From NCBI GenBank assembly GCA_049516395.1, contig JBEKTD010000006.1:1-64000 (forward strand): 64,000 nt of DNA, in the 5' to 3' direction. This document shows positions 54,109 through 61,089 of the stretch, piece by piece. The notes beneath the pieces were generated by a model, which worked only from the letters and a program-made list of their open reading frames with translations, was not told the DNA's origin and made no database searches. The position numbers and the translations under genes are program-made. This DNA comes from Fen-1362 sp049516395. Lineage in GTDB: Bacteria > Planctomycetota > Phycisphaerae > Sedimentisphaerales > Anaerobacaceae. Numbering within the stretch: the stretch's first letter is position 1; every line of letters begins with the position of its first letter.

Positions 54109-55287
54109 TTACTTCGCAACCTTGAATTCGTATTTATGAACAATGTCCTTGTCGAGGTCTTTACCCTGCCCGGTCAATGTGAAGCCGGCATCGGTCTTTT
54201 CGTAGAGAAAGTCCTTGCCGCTGAACAAGTCCCTGGGCAGTCCCTCGGGTAATTTATCCGGCAACTTGCCTGTCTTTGCTTTGATTAAATAAATGTCAAT
54301 TCCCGCAAGAACCGCGTTGAGACGTGTCTTATGATTTGTCTCTGTGCTTAATACTCCGTAAAAATCTTGTTCAGGAAATAAATATTGCGTTATAATCGCC
54401 TCGGGTTTTTCCTTGGCGGCGTTTTTTATTTCCCCGTATAAATCTTCTAGTTTTTGTTTTGCCTGGGGATAAGGTAAATCATAAGCGACATGTGCTATCG
54501 ATATAACATTTTTATAATACTCTCTTAATCTGGCATAGAACGCATCGTTATTATGCTGGTTAAGAACCTGGTTCAGTTTATCCTGATCGTCCTTGGATAA
54601 TTTTTTTTCGGAGCCATGGAGAGCCACATCAAGTACCATTTCCCTGTTTAAAGAATTACCCAAAAATACCGCGTCACTTTGTATCGCCGTCCCGATCGAA
54701 GGATACTTCTTGGCTATATCGGCAAGCTGGCCTTTAAGCCACTCAAGCGTCGCTGTATCGTTCGACGCCTGCGGCAGAATTTCCATAATACGCTTGCTTG
54801 CCCGTCCCTCCATTGCGCTCCCGACAACCTTCTGGAGCAGGATATCGTCGCCAAGATGTATTCCCATCCTGTGCATCGTAATACACCTCTCAAGGGCGGT
54901 TTTATAATCGCCCTTTTCGGCCAGCATTTTTGAGTCAGCAGCGAGCAGATATACGGTATCTCTGCATTTTTTTAGATGGCACAGCGGCATTGAGGCACCT
55001 TGCGAAAAATCGTGGCCCCAATCGCAGTTTTTAATCTGGGCGGCAGTTACTACCTCCTTAATGGCCTCACGGTTGGATTCCAGGCAAAGTCGAACTTGTG
55101 CGTTAACCTTGATATCATCCGTTGATAATTGCCTCAGCATAATTTCTTCAGTGTCGTTCGGCTCTTTCATAAGCAGGAAGGCCTTGTAGTAAAGCACCGC
55201 CGCGTTGTCAGGCGGGTAAGCGAATGCCCGCCCAGCCGAAACCAACAATACCACGCCAATCAAAATGCCTTTTAATATCGTTCTCAT
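54109..55287 (-). CDS. Secreted protein of an ECF sigma operon
   Basis: A 392-residue protein with a signal peptide (MRTILKGILIGVVLLVSAGRAFA). The mature part is mostly helical. The C-terminal 60 residues (GKLPDKLPEGLPRDLFSGKDF, then LTGQGKDLDKD) are like the tail of pseudopilin-related planctomycete proteins. A cysteine pair (CHLKKC) lies near residue 104. It is the third gene of the operon with the anti-sigma and ECF sigma genes, 30 bases after the anti-sigma stop. It may be a target or sensor of that system; family not recognised. Confidence 0.6.
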   Translation of the reverse strand: MRTILKGILIGVVLLVSAGRAFAYPPDNAAVLYYKAFLLMKEPNDTEEIMLRQLSTDDIKVNAQVRLCLESNREAIKEVVTAAQIKNCDWGHDFSQGASMPLCHLKKCRDTVYLLAADSKMLAEKGDYKTALERCITMHRMGIHLGDDILLQKVVGSAMEGRASKRIMEILPQASNDTATLEWLKGQLADIAKKYPSIGTAIQSDAVFLGNSLNREMVLDVALHGSEKKLSKDDQDKLNQVLNQHNNDAFYARLREYYKNVISIAHVAYDLPYPQAKQKLEDLYGEIKNAAKEKPEAIITQYLFPEQDFYGVLSTETNHKTRLNAVLAGIDIYLIKAKTGKLPDKLPEGLPRDLFSGKDFLYEKTDAGFTLTGQGKDLDKDIVHKYEFKVAK

Positions 55288-55316
55288 AAATCATCCCTTT
55301 CCGGCTTCTTGCCGTT

Positions 55317-55748
55317 CTAATTCAGCAGTTCACCAATTGATACATTTGTGTTTTTTTGCCCTAACATCTTAAATGCCTTGTTGCATTGCTCATCCACCGC
55401 ATCCAAACCGCCCTGCCGATACGCAAGCGACAGTGACAAAAGCGACAGCATTTTAGCTGGCGACCTTTCCTCTGCAAAAGTTGCAACCGTCGGCTCAACA
55501 CGTTTATCCGACTGGCGATGCGTAAGCAATATCACAATCGCCGCGATTGCGATTACAGCGGCAACTCTGACAAATTGACGCGCCCATGAAAACCGCCGGA
55601 CATCCGGACGTCTTGCGGCTCGCGAGATAAGCTCCTGATACTCGGCCGAGTATTTTCGCTTCCATTGTTCGCCGTCGAATTCGACCTTTCCAGAATCAAT
55701 CGTCTTCTTTAGCTGCTCATCCAGCCATTTTTCGTTTCGCTCGTTCAT
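55317..55748 (-). CDS. Membrane-anchored anti-sigma-like protein
   Basis: A 143-residue protein with a cytoplasmic, charged N-terminal part (about 1-55), one membrane segment (residues about 61-80, VRVAAVIAIAAIVILLTH) and a C-terminal outside part. Anti-sigma factors of ECF sigmas have this layout. It overlaps the ECF sigma gene by four bases (ATGA type). No zinc-type HxxxCxxC motif is present, so it is not of the ZAS class. Sigma binding is inferred from position. Confidence 0.65.
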   Translation of the reverse strand: MNERNEKWLDEQLKKTIDSGKVEFDGEQWKRKYSAEYQELISRAARRPDVRRFSWARQFVRVAAVIAIAAIVILLTHRQSDKRVEPTVATFAEERSPAKMLSLLSLSLAYRQGGLDAVDEQCNKAFKMLGQKNTNVSIGELLN

Positions 55749-56284
55749 AATTGGTCCTCGCCAAACCCTTTTTGTTTCAGATATTCGGCAATTTTCTCTT
55801 TGGCCCTTCGCAGCCGGCCGTTTATCGCCTGCTCCGAAATACCCAGCGCCTTTGATATCCGCTCGTAAGGCAATCCATCATAGTAGCGAAGGTAAATCAC
55901 TTCTCTCGCCTCAGGCGTAAGACCGGCGACCGCTTCACGGACCGCCTCCTCGGTATCAGGCGAATCGTCCTGCCTCGCCGGCAATTTCGAGAGCTTATCG
56001 ACGTCACATATTCTCTGCTGTTTGCGGCCAATATCGTTTGCCGAATTCCTGCATATCACCCCAAGCCAGCTTGCGAAACTGTCCGCGTGTCGCAACTCTG
56101 GCAGTTTCACCGCCGCAACAGCAAACGCCTGCTGGGCAGCATCCTCCGCAAGGTGTCTGTCTCCGATTATAGAGTGAGCAATCGCAACCATCGCCGGGTA
56201 ATACCGCCCGCACAGCTCGGTAAAGCTGTCGCCGTCGCCCTGCTGGGCCGATTCCACCAATTGCCTGTCCGGTCTTTCGGTCAT
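55745..56284 (-). CDS. ECF-type RNA polymerase sigma factor
   Basis: An extracytoplasmic-function sigma of 179 residues. Region 2 is SFTELCGRYYPAMVAIAHSI and HLAEDAAQQAFAVA, followed by FASWLGVICRNSAND; region 4 is EAREVIYLRYYDGLPYERISKALGISEQAINGRLRRAKEKI. The ATG at 56284 (MTERPDRQLVESAQQGDGD) is chosen, with GGAG upstream; an extended frame of 26 codons adds no conserved text. It begins an operon with an anti-sigma-like gene and a secreted-protein gene, and is divergent from guaB. Confidence 0.92.
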   Translation of the reverse strand: MTERPDRQLVESAQQGDGDSFTELCGRYYPAMVAIAHSIIGDRHLAEDAAQQAFAVAAVKLPELRHADSFASWLGVICRNSANDIGRKQQRICDVDKLSKLPARQDDSPDTEEAVREAVAGLTPEAREVIYLRYYDGLPYERISKALGISEQAINGRLRRAKEKIAEYLKQKGFGEDQL

Positions 56285-56432
56285 TAACTTGTCATCTCCA
56301 ACGCATTGGAACTCGCTGGCGAGAGCCACGCTCTCATATTTAAGACGCCCAACACCCCCCAAAATGGGCGCAAAAAATGGCTTTACCTTGCTTTTTCATT
56401 ATAATCACTGGTCTCCCTCGCGGAAAATAGAT

Positions 56433-56461
56433 TTGACGCAACAGCAACGTTTTACTATACT
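56433..56461 (+). promoter_or_regulatory. guaBA promoter
   Basis: TTGACG (56433-56438), a 17-base spacer and TATACT (56456-56461), a near-consensus sigma-70 promoter. The start of transcription would be about 38 bases before the guaB ATG. GGAG precedes the start codon by eight bases. Confidence 0.8.
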
Positions 56462-56505
56462 TCTATGTTTAATTATTATCAGCAATTGGCCCCGGAGAAC
56501 AATAT

Positions 56506-57978
56506 ATGGATAAGAACAAAATCATCGCAGAAGGTATAACATTCGATGATGTCCTGCTGATACCCGCCAAGAGCGACCTCGTGCCCAGCCAGGCCGACAC
56601 AAGAACCCGCCTCACCAACAACATCATGATAAATATCCCCCTCGTCTCGGCCGCGATGGACACCGTTACAGAATCCTCGCTGGCAATCGCGCTCGCTCAG
56701 GAAGGCGGCATCGGCATAATCCACAAAAACCTGCCCGTCGCCGACCAGAAAAGGGAAGTCGTCAAGGTCAAACGCTCCGAAAACGGCGTCATAATAGACC
56801 CGATTACTCTCTCGCCCGATGAGCCGGTCCGAAAAGCCCAGCAAATGATGAGCGAGCAGAACGTTTCAGGCATACCCATCGTCGAGGGCAGAAAACTTCG
56901 CGGCATCCTAACCAAAAGGGACCTCAAATTTCTCAAGGATTACGACGCTAAAATCAGCTCGGTTATGGTGAAGAATAATCTCGTAACAGCCCCGCCCAAC
57001 ACAACGCTCGAACAGGCCAAGGGAATCCTGCAGGAACATAAAGTCGAAAAGCTGCTCCTAGTCAATGACAATGGCGACTTGACGGGCTTGATAACAATGA
57101 GAGATATCGACCGGGTCGAGCGATATTCAATCGCCGCCCGCGACCAGAGAGGCCGATTGAGAGTCGGCGCCGCCGTCGGCGTCCACGATTATGAACGTGT
57201 CGAGGCCCTCATAGCCGCCGAGGTCGATGTAATCGTTGTCGATACCGCTCACGGCCATTCGCAAAACGTCATCGACACCGTAAAAACAATCAAGAGCAAT
57301 TACAGTATCGACGTCATCGCGGGCAATATCGCGACCGCCGACGCCGCCAAAGACCTCATCGAAGCAGGCGTAAACGCCGTAAAAGTCGGAATCGGCCCCG
57401 GAGCCATCTGCACCACAAGAATAATCTCCGGTGCGGGTATGCCCCAGGTCTCCGCGATAATGAACTGCCTCTTGGAGGCCTCCAAACACAATATCCCCGT
57501 CATCGCCGATGGCGGTATCCGCCACTCAGGTGATATCACCAAGGCCATTGCCGCAGGCGCCTCAACCGTAATGCTCGGCTCGCTCTTCGCAGGCCTCCGC
57601 GAAAGCCCCGGCCAATTGGTTATCTATAAGGGCAGGCAGTTCAAGGAATACAGGGGTATGGGCTCTCTCGGTGCGATGATAAAAGGTTCCGCCGACAGAT
57701 ACGGCCAGAAAGCCACCGCCTCCAAAGACAAGCTCGTCCCCGAAGGCGTCGAAGGTCGTGTCCCCTACCGCGGCTCGCTCAGCGATTTTGTTTACCAGCT
57801 CGTGGGCGGACTAAGGGCCGGCATGGGCTATTGCGGAACGAGAAATATCGAAGAGCTTCGGACCAAGGCGCGTTTCGTCCGCGTAAGCTCCGCCTCCGTC
57901 AGCGAATCGCACCCGCACGATATAAAAATAACCAAAGAATCGCCAAACTATTCAACAGTCGAACCACTTGAGGACTAA
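56506..57978 (+). CDS. guaB: Inosine-5'-monophosphate dehydrogenase
   Basis: Oxidises IMP to XMP with NAD, the committed step to guanine nucleotides. The 490 residues have the barrel with two CBS domains inserted (about residues 95-205, with MVKNNLVTAPPNTTLEQA). The catalytic Cys is C302 in GPGAICTTR. Also seen are the loop ADGGIRHSGDITKA and the active-site flap YRGMGSLGAM. A strong promoter stands upstream. The guaA gene follows 90 bases later, with palindromic repeat B between. Confidence 0.97.
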   Translation: MDKNKIIAEGITFDDVLLIPAKSDLVPSQADTRTRLTNNIMINIPLVSAAMDTVTESSLAIALAQEGGIGIIHKNLPVADQKREVVKVKRSENGVIIDPITLSPDEPVRKAQQMMSEQNVSGIPIVEGRKLRGILTKRDLKFLKDYDAKISSVMVKNNLVTAPPNTTLEQAKGILQEHKVEKLLLVNDNGDLTGLITMRDIDRVERYSIAARDQRGRLRVGAAVGVHDYERVEALIAAEVDVIVVDTAHGHSQNVIDTVKTIKSNYSIDVIAGNIATADAAKDLIEAGVNAVKVGIGPGAICTTRIISGAGMPQVSAIMNCLLEASKHNIPVIADGGIRHSGDITKAIAAGASTVMLGSLFAGLRESPGQLVIYKGRQFKEYRGMGSLGAMIKGSADRYGQKATASKDKLVPEGVEGRVPYRGSLSDFVYQLVGGLRAGMGYCGTRNIEELRTKARFVRVSSASVSESHPHDIKITKESPNYSTVEPLED

Positions 57979-57979
57979 A

Positions 57980-58058
57980 TTTTACCGCTGAGCACGCAAA
58001 GACCGCAGAGAAGAAATTAAAAAAATAATCTCAGCGTGCTCTGCGATATCTGCGGTGA
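57980..58058. repeat. Imperfect palindromic repeat, copy B, between guaB and guaA
   Basis: The left arm TTTTACCGCTGAGCACGC and its partner CTCAGCGTGC...GCGGTGAAAAG fold back around an A-rich centre, forming a long imperfect hairpin. It lies directly after guaB and its right arm reaches the ribosome-site zone of guaA. Same family as copies A and C. Confidence 0.7.
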
Positions 58059-58067
58059 AAAGAATTT

Positions 58068-59609
58068 ATGAAACACGAAACAATTGCCATTCTCGACTTC
58101 GGCAGCCAATACGTGCAGCTCATCGCAAGGCGTGTCCGCGAGCATAACGTTTACTCACAAATCTTCCCCGCATCAACGCCCGCAAAAATACTGGTGAAAG
58201 AAAACCTCAAAGGAATAATCCTCTCAGGCGGCCCCGCAAGCGTCTATGACAAAAACGCAATCAAGTGTGACGAGAAAATTTTTGATTTAGACGTTCCCAT
58301 CCTCGGCATCTGCTACGGTATGCATCTTGGCTGCCAAACCCTCGGCGCAAAAGTCGTCCCAGCAAAACACAGAGAATACGGACGGGCAAATCTCACCATC
58401 ACCGATAAATCTGGCCTGCTTGCGAACCTCCCGGACTCAACAACCGTCTGGGAAAGCCACGGCGACCAGGTCGAGGATGCAGAGCATCACTTTATCAAGC
58501 TCGCTTCCACAAAAACCTGCCCCTTCGCCGCCGTAAAACACAAAAAACAAAAATTCTTCGGCGTCCAGTTCCACCCCGAGGTCTCGCACACCCCTAAAGG
58601 CGCGATTATCCTGAAAAATTTCCTTTACGACATCTGCGCCTGCGCGGGCGACTGGAAAATGAGCGATTTCGTCGCCGATACCGTCAAAAGAATCAATAAA
58701 CAGGTGGGCGACCACACCGTTATCTGCGGCCTCAGCGGAGGCGTCGATTCCTCCGTAACAACCGCCCTGCTCCACAAAGCCGTAGGCGACCGCCTCGTCT
58801 GTATATTCGTCGATAATGGCCTCCTCCGCAAAAACGAACGCGAACAAGTCGAATCCACCTTCCGCGACCACTTCCACATCAACCTGCGCGTCGTTGACTG
58901 GTCAAAACAATTCCTCTCCAAACTCACGGGCATCACCGACCCGCAGCAAAAACGTAAAATCATCGGCGCTGAATTCATCGCCGCCTTCAAATCCGAAGCG
59001 TCCAAAATCAAAAACGCCAAATTCCTTGCACAGGGAACCTTATATCCCGATGTCATCGAGTCAGGAGCCAAAGATGGCAACCCCGCAGCGAATATAAAAC
59101 TGCACCACAACGTGGGCGGCCTTCCCAAAGAGCTTGGCTTCGAATTGGTCGAGCCGTTAAGAGACCTGTTCAAAGACGAAGTTAGAGTTGTTGGCGAATA
59201 CCTGGGCCTGCCCGAACACATCGTTTGGCGTCATCCCTTCCCCGGTCCGGGATTAGCTGTGCGCATAATAGGCGAAATAACTCCCAAACGCCTCGAAGTC
59301 CTGCGTGCCGCCGACGAAATCCTAATCGACGAAATCAAATCCGCAGGCCTATACAGAAAAATCTCGCAGGCCCTCGCCATCCTTGTCCCCGTCCAAACCG
59401 TCGGCGTTATGGGCGATGGCCGAACCTTCGAAAACGTGATTGCAATCCGCGCCGTCGAAACCACCGACTTTATGACCGCCGATTTTTCGCAGATACCTTA
59501 TGAGGTGCTGGGGCTTATTTCGAGCAGAATCATAAACGAGGTCCGCGGCGTAAATCGCGTCGTTTATGATATCTCCAGCAAACCCCCCGCGACTATCGAA
59601 TGGGAATAA
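58068..59609 (+). CDS. guaA: GMP synthase (glutamine-hydrolysing)
   Basis: Converts XMP, glutamine and ATP to GMP. The 513 residues have both parts: the class I glutamine amidotransferase with catalytic C82 in GICYGMHLG and the partner HPE in FGVQFHPEVSH, then the ATP pyrophosphatase with P-loop LSGGVDSS at 222-229 and the C-terminal dimer domain (RHPFPGPGLAVRIIGEIT). It follows guaB and probably shares its promoter. The ribosome site is weak and lies within the repeat's border. Confidence 0.97.
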   Translation: MKHETIAILDFGSQYVQLIARRVREHNVYSQIFPASTPAKILVKENLKGIILSGGPASVYDKNAIKCDEKIFDLDVPILGICYGMHLGCQTLGAKVVPAKHREYGRANLTITDKSGLLANLPDSTTVWESHGDQVEDAEHHFIKLASTKTCPFAAVKHKKQKFFGVQFHPEVSHTPKGAIILKNFLYDICACAGDWKMSDFVADTVKRINKQVGDHTVICGLSGGVDSSVTTALLHKAVGDRLVCIFVDNGLLRKNEREQVESTFRDHFHINLRVVDWSKQFLSKLTGITDPQQKRKIIGAEFIAAFKSEASKIKNAKFLAQGTLYPDVIESGAKDGNPAANIKLHHNVGGLPKELGFELVEPLRDLFKDEVRVVGEYLGLPEHIVWRHPFPGPGLAVRIIGEITPKRLEVLRAADEILIDEIKSAGLYRKISQALAILVPVQTVGVMGDGRTFENVIAIRAVETTDFMTADFSQIPYEVLGLISSRIINEVRGVNRVVYDISSKPPATIEWE

Positions 59610-59684
59610 CAAAACATAGCGTTTGCAGAAAATGTCATTGCGAGCGCAGCGAAGCAATCTCTTCTTAAATCTGAAATTGACGCG

Positions 59685-59740
59685 CAGCGTCATCCCCGAG
59701 TGCTGCTTACTTGACTTGAAACAGGGGACCCATTTTCAAA
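59685..59740. repeat. Short dispersed repeat, copy 1
   Basis: A run of about 50 bases opens gcgtcatccccgag and ends gaaacaggggacccattt. The same phrases recur in order at 60988-61043, also between genes, with a different middle. It is the sort of short interspersed text common in such genomes. Confidence 0.65.
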
Positions 59741-59873
59741 CTATCCCCCTTGGTTGAAATTTCCCCTAAAATCATAAATCAGCATCCCTAAATCGCCAAT
59801 CGACAATTGCTTAATCCAAAATTGAGCCGTCCTCAGCCCTCTGTCTTCCGTCTTCTAAACTCTCCGCTACCCG

Positions 59874-60932
59874 CTATCTGCTATTTTTAAGATGCTTTGC
59901 TATCCTGCTCGCGTTTGGCGCTTTTATGACTCCTCTTTCCGTGATAATCGCCGTGATGTTCTCCGCGGGCGTAACATCAAACGCGGGATTGTAAATATCA
60001 ACGCCGTTTGGCGCAACCTGTTTATCACCGCAGAAACGAATCTCATCCGCTGACCGTTGCTCGATAGGAATATCTTTACCCGTCTTTGTTTTCAAATCGA
60101 AAGTGCTCGATGGAGCAGCGATATAAAACGGTATGTTATGCGCTTTCGCCAGAACGCTCAGGCCATAAGTCCCAGTTTTATTGGCAGCATCTCCGTTGGC
60201 GGCGATTCTGTCGGCGCCGGTGATGACCATATCGATTTTGCCTGCCCTCATCAGCGCAGCCGCCATATTATCGCAGATGACCGTCGTATCGATTTTGGCC
60301 CGTTTCAATTCCCAGGCGGTCAGTCGCGAACCTTGCAACAATGGCCTTGTTTCATCGACAAATACCCTGAATTTTTTGCCTCGTTTTTTCGCTTCATACA
60401 GAACCGAAACGGCTGTCCCCTGACCAGCCGTAGCCAATGCGCCCGCGTTGCAATGCGTCAATATCCCTGCGCCACTCTTAATAAACCTCGCGCCGTTAGC
60501 GCCGATTTTGCGGCACATCTCGATATCTTCCAAGCAAATATCATTGGCCTCTTTCAAAACCACTTTGCGAAGTCCCAATAACGTCTCTTCCGCACTTTTT
60601 CCCGCGCATTTTACTATTCGCTCAATCGCCCATCGCAGATTGACCGCCGTGGGACGACTGCTCGCCAGGTATTCGCAATCCCGTTTCAAAACTGTCAATA
60701 TCTGCTTTGGCAATACTTTTGCCGAGACACCCTGCAAGCTCAAGACCGCCCCGTATGCCCCTGCTACCCCGATTGCCGGCGCTCCCCGAACCGCCAGCGT
60801 CTTAATCGCATCATATAACTGCTTAATATTAGAACAGCGAATGATTTTATACTCCACCGGCAGTTTTCTCTGGTCAATAATCTCCAGACAGCCCTCGATA
60901 CCACCAGCCCATTTAAGCGTCTTTACCACCAT
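59874..60932 (-). CDS. mtnA: S-methyl-5-thioribose-1-phosphate isomerase
   Basis: Opens methylthioribose-1-phosphate to methylthioribulose-1-phosphate in methionine salvage. The 352 residues belong to the eIF-2B-alpha-like group: IKTLAVRGAPAIGVAGAYG, then the catalytic cysteine in ILTHCNAGALATAGQGTA, the conserved Asp in TGADRIAANGD and NKTGTYGLSVLAKAHNIPFY. The ATG at 60932 (MVVKTLKWAGG) has GAGG upstream. A longer frame exists but adds 18 unrelated codons. No other salvage gene is nearby. Confidence 0.94.
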   Translation of the reverse strand: MVVKTLKWAGGIEGCLEIIDQRKLPVEYKIIRCSNIKQLYDAIKTLAVRGAPAIGVAGAYGAVLSLQGVSAKVLPKQILTVLKRDCEYLASSRPTAVNLRWAIERIVKCAGKSAEETLLGLRKVVLKEANDICLEDIEMCRKIGANGARFIKSGAGILTHCNAGALATAGQGTAVSVLYEAKKRGKKFRVFVDETRPLLQGSRLTAWELKRAKIDTTVICDNMAAALMRAGKIDMVITGADRIAANGDAANKTGTYGLSVLAKAHNIPFYIAAPSSTFDLKTKTGKDIPIEQRSADEIRFCGDKQVAPNGVDIYNPAFDVTPAENITAIITERGVIKAPNASRIAKHLKNSR

Positions 60933-60987
60933 TGCCTCATTCCTTATTAAAAATTGACGCCTCCCGAAAGGGATGGCCAAGCCCATT

Positions 60988-61043
60988 GCGTCATCCCCGA
61001 GAAGCAGCTTCTTTGGTTTTGAAACAGGGGACCCATTTCAAAA
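60988..61043. repeat. Short dispersed repeat, copy 2
   Basis: The second copy of the text at 59685-59740; the 18 bases gaaacaggggacccattt are identical. It lies upstream of mtnA and downstream of uvrA. Confidence 0.65.
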
Positions 61044-61089
61044 TCACCATCGCGCAGCGAATCCACAACTAAAAACTCAACACTAAACA

